Assembly (NCBI GenBank): GCA_963576565.1
Contig: OY755039.1
Span: 70,841,886-70,905,885, forward strand
Origin: Aspidapion aeneum
Lineage: Eukaryota; Arthropoda; Insecta; Coleoptera; Brentidae
Length of the DNA stretch: 64,000 nucleotides
Direction of reading: 5' to 3'
The position numbers and the translations under genes were made by a program. This document shows, piece after piece, positions 52,894-63,340 of the stretch (its first letter is position 1; every line of letters starts with the position of its first letter). The notes beneath the pieces are model-generated. The model made no database searches, was not told where the DNA came from, and was given only the letters and a program-made list of their open reading frames with translations.

Positions 52894-52897
52894 CGCT

Positions 52898-53224
52898 ATT
52901 GTGTTGGTATGTTTTGCCACTTTTTTAAATTAAATTTGGGATAAAATCTGTCAAAAACTGTTCAGGGTCTTAAAACATTGGTTTTTCCATTAGAATAAGT
53001 CCAAGAATTTCTGTTTTTGGACAAAAACACACTAAAAATAACAAAAACTTCTATTTTAGCCAAATTTTTAGCGTGTTCAATGATAATGTCAAACGAATGG
53101 TGTAACCAATTTTTTCATTTTGGTTGATTGTAAAATCCAATACCTAGCTGTTCTTAATCCCTGATTCAAAATCGACGGAAAAGATAATTGGTCCATAGAA
53201 TATTACTTCACACGTATTCTAGAT
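52898..53224. other. AT-rich spacer
   Basis: No gene or repeat recognised. Confidence 0.5.
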
Positions 53225-53700
53225 AACTATAGTAGTATGGTGATCGTGTTAAAAATACGAAAAAAAAAAGTTTCTCCGATTTTTAAAAAAAAATTATATC
53301 TTTGCGTATCAGATGATTTTGAAACTTTTTTGTCGCGCCGTGCGTTTGTCCGTCCGTATTTCCGTCTGTAACGACCAAGGCGCATAACTCAAAAAGTACT
53401 TGCCCGATTTTTAGGAAATTCAGTATCTAGGTTGGGTTATGGCTCTAGATGGTTCCATTTAAAAATTAATAAAATCCACAGGACAGGCCAACAAAAAGGG
53501 GTGAAAAACCTGTCTTAAACAAAATCGGCTGTTCATACTCGTCTTTTGTTTTTGATTAGTCTTAGTCATAACCCATTTTTTGTGATAATTTCGGTTTAGT
53601 AATTTTGGAGTGACAGACGAGTAGACTTCATAACAATATTGTGCCAAGATGAAAAATACCTCACACCTCACCTTAAACTGTCATCTCGAAATTTTTTGAT
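53225..53700 (-). repeat. Family A repeat, copy 4 (inverted)
   Basis: The inverse of the 46436-46803 copy: ctatagtagtatggtgatcg, tcagatgattttgaaac, tttttgtcgcgccgt, gtctgtaacgaccaaggcgc, gtttagtaattttggagtga, ataacaatattgtgccaaga. Together with 46436-46803 it forms a distant inverted pair. Confidence 0.75.
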
Positions 53701-53845
53701 GATTTAAGTATTGTTCATACTTGTCTTAGTCTTTTGTTTTTGATTAGTCTTTGTCCTTTGATTAGTCTTAGCTGTCTTAAACAAAATCGGCTGTTCATAC
53801 TCGTATTTTGTTTTTGATTAGTCTTAGTCATAACCCACTGAAAAA
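53508..53845. repeat. Direct repeat of a ~70-bp block
   Basis: gtcttaaacaaaatcggctg, then ttcatactcgt.ttttgt and ttttgattagtcttagtcat occurs at 53513 and again at 53774. The second copy is followed by an inverted partner near 54146-54190 (caaaagacgagtatgaac). Confidence 0.75.
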
Positions 53846-54299
53846 AAAATCAATTTCAATAAAAAGGCCCTCTTCAAAAGTCATTTTCTACACGAAACAC
53901 AGACACGAAAGAACAAAAAAAACAAAAGGACAAAAGAAAAAAAAACAAATAAAATTTTGAAGTTATGTTGAGATTTTCTGTCAAAAACATGATTAATGGC
54001 GGTAAATTCAAAATTTTGACTCGTCTTAGTCGTTGCCTAAGGATTAAAAGTTGGCAACTCTTAAGACACAGATTGGTCAAAAACATTGTATGAACACTCC
54101 CATCAGAAACAGTGGTTTTAACTTTCTTATGACAAGACATACGACTAAACCAAGACAAAAGACTAGACAAAAGACGAGTATGAACGATCCATTAGCGATA
54201 CCTTGTCTCTGCGAAATGTGGTCGTTGGGAAGTTATTAATTAGAAGAGTTTTTATGACTCCTAAAATAAGTTCAAAAATAAAAGCAATCTACCAGAAAA
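53846..54299. other. Spacer with low-complexity ORFs
   Basis: A purine-rich tract (53900-53955) produces a 98-aa minus-strand ORF judged spurious. The end contains the inverted partner of the gttcatactcgtcttttg block. Confidence 0.45.
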
Positions 54300-54660
54300 A
54301 ACAATTTATATCAAATTAAGAAATTAATAAAATCCACCGGACATAAGCCGAAAAAAAGGGTGGGGGAAAATTTCAACAATTAAAGTTCTGGTAAAAATAT
54401 TAGTTGTGTGGTACGATATTAAACGTACTGTGCATGAAGTTAAAAACATACTCTGCCAATTTATGGGCACCTAAGCTCACACGATTAATCTTTAATGTCA
54501 TTTTTACCCATTTTGGTCTGCGAAAATAACCCCCCATCTGCCACCCAGGTCGCGTCCGACTGGAGATGCCACCCAAACTTTTTTTTCTTTATTTTGACAC
54601 GATCACGATAGCTCACACTACTGTGTTAGAGTATACGTGTGAGCTAATAGATTAGTTTGT
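54300..54660 (+). repeat. Family A repeat, copy 5 (rearranged)
   Basis: Contains tccaccggacataag, actctgccaatttatgggca, cctaagctcacac, then gacacgatcacgatagctca, cactactgtgttagag and acgtgtgagctaatag. Parts of the internal units are missing. Confidence 0.65.
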
Positions 54661-55155
54661 TTTGTACAGAGGTGTTACACTAGGGAGAGGGGGGGGGGGG
54701 TTAAGAATCACCAATCGGACGCGTTCACGCGTGGCGAATATAAAATATTTTTTCTACAACTACCTCTGCAGATAAGGTTTTTCACACGCTAGATAACCTG
54801 TGAAAATTGAGTTTTTCACACAGTGTGTAAAAAAGTTCTTTACATGCTGTCTCATTTTTCTAATTACTTAGCTTGCCATCCTGATATGACAACAGGTGAA
54901 TTTTTAATGTAAAGATTTGTTTTACTAATAAACAAAAATTACGTACTAGGCTGCTTTATTTTGTAGTTGTTGTAAAAAAACCATTTAAAACTTCGTTTTA
55001 AAACCTTTTTTCACAACTCGCTTGATTTGTGGACTTCGCCTACGGCTCAACAGTCTGTCTCGCCCGTGTGAAAAAAGTAGTTTTCAAAACTTGTAATTCA
55101 AATAACTATTTTATGTCAGTCTTATTTTAATTTATTTGTGACAGCATAAAAAATA
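54661..55155. other. Spacer with G12 run and cacac/gtgtg-rich segment
   Basis: A G-rich run sits at 54688-54700. 54780-54840 has several short ttttcacac blocks. No gene. Confidence 0.5.
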
Positions 55156-55159
55156 TTTT

Positions 55160-55345
55160 TTGGACTCTTCTTATCCTTATCTATCTCTTATCCGGCCTGG
55201 TTACCGGCCTGAAATACATGTTACACTCGCCAACCACACCCAGCCTCTGCACCGACGGGATCGGGATTCGAACCCGCCACTGTAGTTGCAATCGAGATTC
55301 CTAACTTATGATCTGCGCGCTAACGCACTGGATTACCAAGGTTAC
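55160..55345 (-). repeat. tRNA-derived SINE
   Basis: On the minus strand, an A-box-like segment (ccagtgcgttagcgcgc, 55332-55316) is followed ~45 bp on by a canonical B box (GGTTCGAATCC, 55274-55264), the spacing of a pol III tRNA promoter. The anticodon-arm region (gatcataagtt) is tRNA-Met-like. The acceptor stem does not pair, and a ~90-bp non-tRNA body continues to ~55160. This fits a SINE rather than a working tRNA gene. Confidence 0.7.
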
Positions 55346-55423
55346 TATCCTTTTCTGTTATAAAAAATTTCAAAAGTAATGTTTTATAAATCACTGGAAA
55401 ATCTCGTATTCTCATATTTTTAG

Positions 55424-56310
55424 TCATATCGTAGGTATAAAAGGATATTGCTTGGGATCGTCAAAAAAAACTTTTTTTTATTTTCACTCAAAATAAGTTA
55501 TTTGGGTCAGGACAGGCCTAACTACCAAATTTTGTTTTGGAGTCTGTCTGAGACACGATAACTTCAAATCCGATGCGCGATGAACCGATGTTAACCACAT
55601 TTTGCACAAAAACTTTGCGGAACTCGTGGATAGGGCCAATCAATTTTGGTGGGGGTGGGGGCTGTAAAGGGCTCAAATATTTTTAAAAAATCATAATTTA
55701 AGAACTACAGCTACTAGCAAAGCTAGGTTTTTATTTTTAGATTAAGGATTTTATTCTCAACAATATTTTTCATAACGTCAAAGTTGGTCGCAGGCACAGT
55801 TTTTTAGATAATTTTTTTTTATAATTTTTTACAAATCACAGCAACTAGCAAAACGCGGTTTTTAAATTTAGATTGAGAATTAAATGTTCACCAAAATTTG
55901 TCAGCGTTAAAGTTTACTAGTAACAATTTAAAAAAATTGTATATATCCCAAAAACGACAGCACCGCTAGAGTATAAGATGGCTTTCACAAATTGATTAAA
56001 AATGTAATTTTTAACAAAAATATAGTCGAGCTGTCAATTTCAACGTAATTAGGAAAAAATAGTTTTTTTGTCGGCGTCGCGATGCGTTCAAGTTTACGAT
56101 TGATAGTAACCTAGTTTTTGTCAAATATCTCAAAAACGTTAATACGCACGACAATTTTGCTTTCACTTTTGAGCAGCTAGGACATATTCCTTTTCTCATT
56201 ATATTACTCAACAATAATTTTGAAAATCGCAAAATTAGTAATATCGCGTTTTGCTATTACAAAATGCTGTTAACATTAAATAATTTTATTTAGTCTTACT
56301 ATTTATTTTT
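55424..56310 (+). repeat. Family C repeat, unit 1 (~870 bp)
   Basis: Runs from ataaaaggatattgcttggg and actcaaaataagttatttgg through cgtggatagggccaa, gtgggggctgtaaagg and ttttaaaaaatcataattta to cagcaactagcaaaacgcgg. It matches the unit starting at 56310 and a partial copy at 24771. The ORF at 56011-56232 is not a recognisable gene. Confidence 0.7.
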
Positions 56311-56760
56311 AGGAAGGCTATTGGGATAGTAAAAACAAAAACTTTTTTAATAAAACTCAAAATAAGTTATTTGGATCAAAAAGAGCTTAACTAATTTTGT
56401 AAACTAAAAAACCGATTTTAACAGAAAAATTTCACGGTACCCGTGGATAAGGCCAGGTGGTGGTGAGGGCTGTAAGGGGGTAGTAGAGGACTTATGTTTA
56501 AAAAATTTTAAAAATCATAATTCGAGAACCAAGACATCTAGCAAAATTAGATTTTTAGAGTTAGATTAAGATTTATATTTTTGAGATATATATTTTTTTA
56601 TTCATTCATATCTTACAAACCACAAGAGCTTTTTTTTATTCATTCATATCTTACAAACCACCAAGAGCTAGCCAAATGCGGTTTTTAAATTTAGATTCTG
56701 AATTACATTTTCAACAAAACTGGTCATAGCATCAAAGTTTGTCAGTCACAAATTTTGAAA
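56311..56760 (+). repeat. Family C repeat, unit 2 (partial)
   Basis: Repeats the order of unit 1 (ttaggaaggctattgggata, aactcaaaataagttatttg, cgtggataaggcc, gggctgtaaggggg, cattcatatcttacaaacca twice in tandem) and stops short. Confidence 0.7.
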
Positions 56761-57060
56761 AAAGGAAATTGTATATACATTATCTATATAGAAGTACCGG
56801 CCAAAAGTGGAGAAACCACCTTATATATAAAACTCTTCCTGTACCAACTATCAAAGAACAAGTGATACATTTGAAAACTTCAGTCCAGTGTATGAACTCT
56901 TGAAATTGGTGAGAATGAGCATCTCTCCACGTCAGGACCAATAGACTCCAAAATCGAGTGAGATGGCATTCGCAGTCTATTCTATTCTATTCCAGTTTTC
57001 CCATTTTTTGTTTTTTTTACGGAAACGTATAGCGCCAAGCGCGCTTTATTGAATGCAGAA
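56761..57060. other. Spacer with a LINE-tail-like end
   Basis: 56860-56995 ends in (TTCTA)n at 56977-56995, the same pentamer tail as the LINE finishing at 16457. It is probably the extreme 3' end of another truncated LINE. Too short to prove. Confidence 0.4.
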
Positions 57061-57092
57061 CCACGGATCACCTAACAAAAGGTGATCCGTGG
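57061..57092. repeat. 32-bp perfect hairpin flanked by CAGAAC
   Basis: A 13-bp stem (ccacggatcacct / aggtgatccgtgg) with a 6-base loop. CAGAAC stands on both sides. The uninterrupted partner sequence (caatagttctgcattcaggc, 57218-57237, inverted) lacks the hairpin, so it looks like a small insertion. Confidence 0.8.
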
Positions 57093-57242
57093 CAGAACTA
57101 TTGGATGTCTAAGTGATGAAACGTCCCCACCATCCGTCCGACCAATTTAAGCGGTGATACCTCGACTCGCGCTGTCAAACAAAAAAAAATGTTCTCCTGT
57201 AAAAACTTAATTTTGTGACAATAGTTCTGCATTCAGGCAACG

Positions 57243-57472
57243 AAACATATTTCCTAATCCGAAATATATTAAAAAGTAAACATATCATGTTGGTATAAAA
57301 TAAAAGGTAAAACTGTCATTGTCTCTGACTGTGGGTTGAGAAAAAAACGCACAGATAAAAACAAATCAAAGGCATGCAATTTTTCAGTTTTTTTTCTGTT
57401 GCTGTCAGTATGCATATGATAAATAAAGAGGTTGGAAATGTAACAAAAGTGTAACTGCCTACGGCAAGGGCT
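57243..57472. mobile_element. Truncated sister of the 48354-48641 MITE
   Basis: Same orientation and ~90% similar by eye from acatatttcctaatccgaaa through gtcagtatgcatatgataaa to ggcaaggGC. About 20-30 bp of the left end are missing. Confidence 0.8.
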
Positions 57473-57629
57473 ATACTTCTTCTTACCCATTCAAGAATTC
57501 ATACACAGTTCTCAGTTCAGTGTTTCGGCGATTTTCGACACAAAATTATTTAGTGCCAGTTTGTTAGGTTGAAAAAAAAAGCTTAAAATAAAACTTTTGA
57601 CTGTGTAATTTTAAGCAATAATGGCAAGT

Positions 57630-57850
57630 ACCATTTGAATGACACGTAAAAGTTATATACATCATTAAAATTTCACAACAATTGGACAAAGAATAGTCTA
57701 CATATAAATTTTTAAAATTGGCAAACTCTCAAAATCTTAAATTATTGGTAGTTTTTAGCACTTTTAAAATTTCATGTCTAGACTATCCTTTCTACAGTTG
57801 TTGTGAAATGTTTAGGACACATATGACTTTTACGTGTCTTCTGAATGGAA
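57630..57850. mobile_element. Foldback MITE, ~220 bp
   Basis: The outer catttgaatgacacgtaaaa and inner atttcacaacaattgg are inverted with ttttacgtgtcttctgaatg and ctacagttgttgtgaaat. Also gaatagtcta / tagactatcc. Non-coding. Confidence 0.65.
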
Positions 57851-57857
57851 TGGAAAA

Positions 57858-58260
57858 TGTAACAGGTCCTAGAATGGCAACTGTTCCAAATTTAAGTTAT
57901 TTAAATTTTATGGTTAGAATTTATTTAGGTTTAGTGTAGTATTAGGTTAGTTTCTCTTATGGTTGTATTATTAGTCTAGGTTTTAGTTGCCTTATCTGTG
58001 ACTTACGCTCGCTTGTATACGCGACTGTTCTAGGCGCCAAAAAAGGATAGATAGTTCGCAAACGATCGCAGAGGGTATATAAGCGAGTGGACATCGCCTA
58101 ACCAGTCAGTCAGAGATATTAACACGAAGTTAATAAGCCGATTTCAGTAGTGAATTATTAGTGAGTTTTAGTGACATTCTTGTACATTGAGTTGTCCAAA
58201 TAAATTGACATATTGTTTTTGACAATTGCTCGTTTTATTTGTGGTTGTGAACCCGTAACA
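57858..58260 (+). other. LTR-like or promoter-like sequence
   Basis: Begins TGTAACAGG and ends CCCGTAACA. It has a TATA element (gggtatataagcgag, ~58072-58087), an initiator-like TCAGTCAGTC about 25 bp on, and AATAAA at ~58199. This is the order of promoter, start and poly(A) signal in a gypsy-type LTR. No second copy, PBS or target duplication was found, so a solo LTR is plausible but unproven. Confidence 0.45.
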
Positions 58261-58440
58261 GCAACCAATAGGGCGCAGAAAAAGAGGGCGCCCTAAACTG
58301 GAATGGCAACAGTCAATCCAAAGATCAATGAGTCAAAAAAACCTGACAGAATCGAACGAAGTGGAGAATAAGCGTCGGACAACGTAGAAAAACGTTCTAA
58401 CCCGATATAGTAGTAGTATAAAACTACCTTAACACTCAGA
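58261..58440 (+). pseudogene. LINE 3' terminal remnant
   Basis: In degenerate translation it resembles the basic C-terminus of RTE-type proteins (TNRAQKKRAP, then WQQSIQRSMSQKNLTES after frame changes), followed by a tagtagta tail. It adjoins the LTR-like sequence, which may have interrupted it. Confidence 0.45.
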
Positions 58441-58483
58441 ACGACTAGGTCCTATGGATGTCTGTACGTGCCTACTGTCGTCG

Positions 58484-58488
<5 letters not shown>

Positions 58489-58527
<39 letters not shown>
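58489..58527. repeat. (TA)n microsatellite, LINE 3' tail
   Basis: About 19 TA units directly beyond the stop codon of the minus-strand LINE. RTE-clade LINEs commonly end in such short-repeat tails. Confidence 0.9.
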
Positions 58528-58531
<4 letters not shown>

Positions 58532-58536
58532 CGGTT

Positions 58537-59382
58537 TCACAACGTTCTACGTCTTCCGATACCCAATCTCCACTCGTTTCTGTTTGCCCATAATTCATCA
58601 TCTAGGCCTCTTATTCTTATTTCACTATCTATTCCTTCTCTCCAGCTTCTCCTCGGCCTTCCTCGTTTTCTTCGGCCAGTTGGTTTCCATTGTAATATTT
58701 GTTTAGGTAGTCTTCCATCATCCATTCTTTGTACATGTCCGTACCACACCAGTTGTTTTGTTCTTATATCATCCACTAGAGTACGTTCACCCACTGTCAT
58801 AATTTCTCTTATTCTTTGATTGGTAACTCTTTCTCTTTTTGATTTCCCTGCTGCTCTTCTCCAATAGTCTATCTCCGTAGCGGAAAGCATTTTTTCTGTT
58901 CTATCTTTGATTGGCCATACTTCTGAGCCGTATGTAATAATACTTTTAACAATGGTGTTATATATAAGCTTTTTGTTATGTTTTGATATACTCTGGTCCC
59001 AAATTATTCCATTTAATAAAGTTATTGCTTTTCTTCCTTGTACGTTTCTATCTTTTATAGCTTTGTCTAGTGTTCCGTCAGCTGTAATTTTTAGACCCAA
59101 GTATTTATACTCATCACAGGACTGAATTCGCTGCCCAGTATTTAAGATTAGATCCTGTTTCGTTCCACCAATACACATATACTCTGTATTATTGACATTA
59201 ACCTCTAGTCCCCACTTATTGTACTCTTCTATTAGTTTTCGTGTCATATATTCGAGGTCGTCATAATCCTGAGCCACCACTATCTGATCATCGGCGAAAC
59301 ATAAAGTATACAAGGTGGTTTCATCCAACGGAATTCCCATGTTTTGGCATTTTCTCTTCCAGACTTTAAGGACCTGTTCCAA
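58537..59382 (-). pseudogene. LINE reverse transcriptase, second part
   Basis: In the same frame as 59470-60738; the coding sense begins just after the TAA (KGLKQGCCISPTLFKIYLEQ, motif B) and runs to a stop at 58537. It contains the motif C region YTLCFADDQIVVAQD (FADD), CDEYKYLGLKITADGTLD, a thumb-type region (SIITYGSEVWPIKDRTE) and the basic tail GRRKRGRPRRSWREG. The listed start is a TTG inside the domain, not a true initiation site. Confidence 0.9.
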
Positions 59383-59469
59383 ATATATCTTGAAGAGCGT
59401 AGGCGAGATACAGCAACCTTGTTTAAGACCTTTATTTACTTGAAAACCTTTGGTTAGTTTTGCTTTTAT

Positions 59470-60738
59470 TTAAACTTTTGCCTTACTATTGCGGTATAAC
59501 TCTTTGATGGCCTTAATTAGTTGTACGCTTATGTTTGTCTTTTCCAACGCTTTCCAAAGTAGATTTAGTGGTATACTATCATATGCCTTCTGCAAATCTA
59601 CGTAAAGCAGATGGAGCTCTTGTCCGTAAGCCATTTTCTTTTCAATAACTTGGGTTATATAAAAGAGATGATCTGAAGTCGATCTACCCGCCCTGAAACC
59701 AGCTTGTTCTTCTGCCTCCATATTTTTATATTCGCTCTCCACTTTATTTCTTATTATTTTGCCATATATTCTGCTTAGCGTACTAGTTACAGATATACCT
59801 CTATAATTGTCACATATATCTTTCCTTCCTTTTTTGTGTATTGTGGATATATATGACGTTTTCCACTCAGTTGGTACTACAGCTCCAATTAAATATCTTT
59901 GGAAAAGATTCCGTAATCTCCAAAAGAATTCTTCAGTGCCATATTTAATAAGTTTAGCTGGGATATTTCCGGGTCCGGCAGATTTACCGCTTTTTAAGGT
60001 TTTGCACACGTTTTTGACCTCAGATATTGTGAGGGGTACTGGAGATCCCATCGTTCTAATGATATTGTCTCTTTCGTCTTCCTTGAATTCTGCTCTATCT
60101 TCAGTTAAAAGTTTTTTAAAATGCTCATCCCATTCTTTGTCTGGTATTGGTGAAATAATATCTCTGCATGTTTCTTTTTTGATCGATCTTATAGTTTTCC
60201 AGCTTCCGGTACTTCTCCTACCTCCTAAGTAAGAATCTATTTTCTGGCACTTTTGCATCCATGATTGATTTTTCTTATCACTGATCATTCTTCTCACCTT
60301 TGATTGTGCGATTTTGTATTCTTCTCTGCTTCTATCTGTCTTTTGGGATAAGTATGTGTGATATAATTTCCTTTTTTCCTCTATTTCACTTTCAATCTCA
60401 GCATCCCACCAGTATGGTTTTGTTCTTTTAGGAGTTTCTTCCACTAATCCTAGTGCTTCTTTTGCAGCTTGATGGATGCTTAATGTGATACATTCGTATT
60501 CCTCATCTGGGGTTTCACCTGAACTTGAATTAAGTTTTTCGTTCAGTCTCTTTTTGTATAAGTTTTTTACGCTGTCATGTTCTAGGCTTAGTAGATTATA
60601 TTGACAGTGATCAATTTCCTCATTCACTGTATCATCAAGATTTTGTTGATGGAGGCTTCGGCCTTGATAAGGAAAGAGAATTTTGGTCTCCAGAAAATAG
60701 TGATCACTTCCGCATGTTGATCCACGCTTTGTTCTCAC
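59470..60738 (-). pseudogene. LINE reverse transcriptase, first part
   Basis: 422 codons: the end of the endonuclease (GSDHYFLETK), a linker with TKPYWWDAEIE, then RT motifs: KSGKSAGPGNIPAKLIK, WKTSYISTIHKKG, NYRGISVTSTLSRIYGKI, EQAGFRAGRSTSDHLF and motif A YVDLQKAYDSIP. It ends at an in-frame TAA (59470-59472). The same frame stays open past this stop into the next segment, so a single nonsense change separates them. Confidence 0.9.
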
Positions 60739-61070
60739 ATCTTGAATTTTTAGTTTTGTCTTTTGTTTAGTGATAAGATAATCAATGAAGGATTTCAGGG
60801 TTTGGTCCAGGTATATTTGTGTATTTTCTTATGTTGGAAAAAACCGTTTTGGATTTTTAGGTCTAATTGCTCACATACTGTGATAAGCCGGTTTCCATTG
60901 TCATTAACAACATCTTCTCCATATTGGCCAACTGTCAGATCATTTACTCTGTTACCTGTTCTACTATTTAAATCTCACAATATTACAATTTCTCTAGATG
61001 TACTTACTGCTGATATTTCTTCTTTTACGGCTACATTTCTGTCTTTCACGGCTACATTTGCATCGTCATA

Positions 61071-61430
61071 CTACGCATAGATTCCAAAAATCGTAAGTCT
61101 CATTCCTTTTATTGTTATATTCATTCTTATTAGCCGTTCATTTACTGCTTCCCAGTTGGTGATAAATTTTCTAAATCTTTTGTTGACCAAAATAGATACT
61201 CCTTGTTGAGCATGTTTTTCTTTTGCCACTCCGCTATAGAAATGGTCATACTGTCCTAGGTTTTCAGATCCTTTTCCTTTCTTCTTCGTTTCTGTTAGTA
61301 CAGCAAGGTCAACCTTCATTCTGCTGCACTCATGTACTATTTCATTCACTTTTCGACTCATTCCTTGTACGTTCCATGTACCAAAAATTATATTCCTGTT
61401 TCTTTGCTTGGTTCGTCTTAGGTTTTTCAT
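61071..61430 (-). pseudogene. LINE endonuclease, N-terminal part
   Basis: 119 codons with the exonuclease-endonuclease-phosphatase start NIIFGTWNVQGMS, then DLAVLTETKKKG (the metal-binding Glu) and GVSILVNKRFRKF. A stop after IFGIYA ends the ORF. The remainder continues between 61070 and 60738 with a TGA where the Gly of the G-D-x-N catalytic motif should be (~60977) and a frameshift near 60815. The final S-D-H motif is at the start of the next ORF (GSDHYFLET). Confidence 0.85.
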
Positions 61431-61850
61431 TTCTTTCCGAGGCGTTTGATTGGGTTTTTTAACAGTGTACGTTTTTTTCGGGTATCAGAGAGTTAGTCTA
61501 ATGCCCCAACCCCCAACCTGGAGGACCAGGTGATTTTTGATCGGGGTTTTCTTCCCCTAGCCTTTGACGATTCCAACGCCGGTACTACAAGGCAGCATCT
61601 TCTTCTTTTATACTATCCCTAAAAGAAAGGGTTGCCACCTGCGCTATGATCACCGTACCGAGGTCCATCCTCTCCGCCTTTCATACCGATGTGGTCTTCT
61701 CCCGTAACCCTGGGAATGGGACCCTAAACAGGTGCTAACTCTCCGGGTCAGAGAGTACCTGGAATCTACGGAGGGCAGGGGTCGATTCATTTCCCCTGAT
61801 AGACATCTGACGAGGTCTACCCCGTACCCGATTTTCACCTGCGAATAAAA

Positions 61851-63157
61851 TTTCCTAAAACTTAAGACTCGACTTCTTGTGAAATCTATTTTAGCTACTC
61901 AATGTCTACTGATAAATCTCTTATTAGAAAAAGAAACAAAACCGAAACTGCACTTTGCCTTGACATCAAAAGTAAACTTCTCTACACTCATGGTATTTAA
62001 TTACATGATTCTGGTGATCAATTTAGAAGATCTTGTTAAAAATGTTTGATTCGAAATCCTTATAATTATAATGACTGCCAAATAAATTATTTAAAACAAT
62101 TAATGTTTTGAAGAAGATTTATTAGAATTAGTGTAAGTGAAATAAGGTCTAGCAGTAATAATGATAGCGGTATTTTGACATCTGCTCTTGCGCAGTTGCA
62201 TCGTAAAATGGAGTAAACCTTAATAAGGATTGTGCAATACTTTATTACTACACAAATAAAGTCATGCAGTATTTATGTAATTTGCCCTAATTTTAACGAT
62301 TTTTCGAAAATTATCATCTGTGCTGTCAGTATGATTAACTAACCATTTTGAATTCTAAGCAAAGAATATAGGCTTTATTCTTTGATTCTAAGTTTCCTTT
62401 CTTTTGGTGAAATGTTTTATTACAGACTTTTTGCATCTTTTCTTAATAAGATCTTCTTTTTTACACAAAAAAAAGTTCAGCCGCGGTTCTTGCAAGGTAG
62501 TTTATACAAGGGTAAATTTCTGAAAAAGTGCAAAAGTGTGTCCCTATAATACTAATATTTACTATCGCCCGTAGTATAACATTACTGCTATGAGTAATAC
62601 AAATCGATCAACTTTAACCTCCTGCCTATACGACCCGAAGAAAAAATTCAAATTAGCTCCTTTGTGCTAAAAGTTACACGGCCAAAGAAAACTTAAAACT
62701 AAGCTATTTGACCTGTCCCAGTGCATGTAAGTATTTTATTGGCAGCAATTATTACTACTTATTTTTTTCCTAGCTAAGTTATATTTATTTTTTTGTTTAT
62801 ATTAATGTTTGTATTACACAAAAACAAAATTGTAATTTGTTTAAAAATAGTTAAGTATATTGCAATTTTCCTTGAAAGTTTGTCAATATTTTCACATTCC
62901 TCTGTATACGGCTTTAATGAGAAATTACTAATCGAGGTAGGCGTGGAGAACAACAATTGAGATTCAAGATGGTGGTTATCTGTCACTACTTTGTCATTTT
63001 ATTATTAAAACGTACAAATATTTTCAAAGTTTTTTTAAGGCCACTTATTAGTTTATCGAATTGGAGGCGTATTTTAATTTTTCAAATACCCCTGGATATA
63101 AGTATGCGGTAAGTGTTTCAATTTATTTTATTTTGATTTATATTAGCTAGCTCAATA
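61851..63157. other. No gene seen
   Basis: AT-rich. The 70-aa ORF at 62774-62986 has low-complexity N/I/K content. No transposon ends or RNA signatures were recognised. Confidence 0.5.
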
Positions 63158-63340
63158 CATTATTTGTAAGTACCTCTGGGGAAATCGCTTCGCAAGCAAT
63201 AGGGATGGCATTCTTTAGTTCTTCTAAAATTATAGAAATCTGTTTCCGACGCTCCCAGTTTCTTCGAACTTGTGAACAATCCGCATGCATGACTGTTGAT
63301 GCATATGGAATTGGTCTGGGAACGCAGCAGCAAAGTGGTC
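63158..63340 (-). pseudogene. Internally deleted transposase remnant
   Basis: The minus strand reads AAFPDQFHMHQQSCMRIVHK and FEETGSVGN, similar to the N-terminal helix-turn-helix of mariner-related insect transposases. After a stop and frame change near 63232 it reads ILEELKNAIPIACEAISPEV, similar to the C-terminal end of such proteins. The whole DDE core between them is missing. The plus-strand 87-aa ORF over the same bases is a by-product. The family match is from memory of motif style and untested. Confidence 0.5.

Larger units (their letters stand above)
58489..61850 (-). mobile_element. RTE-like LINE, near full length but dead
   Basis: Read on the minus strand: a 5' region (~61850-61431), apurinic-type endonuclease, reverse transcriptase, basic C-terminus, (TA)n tail. 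At least four lesions break one original ORF. The 5' boundary is estimated. The clade call rests on the endonuclease start (FGTWNVQGM) and the C-terminus (RKRGRPRRSWREG). Confidence 0.85.

Noticed and set aside
53874..54170. 98-aa minus-strand ORF
   Set aside because: It runs through a purine-rich low-complexity tract and an inverted repeat; no domain.
55260..55335. Functional tRNA gene
   Set aside because: B box present, but the acceptor stem and D arm cannot be formed, so it is better explained as a SINE head.
59807..60232. 141-aa plus-strand ORF
   Set aside because: It is antisense to the LINE reverse transcriptase.
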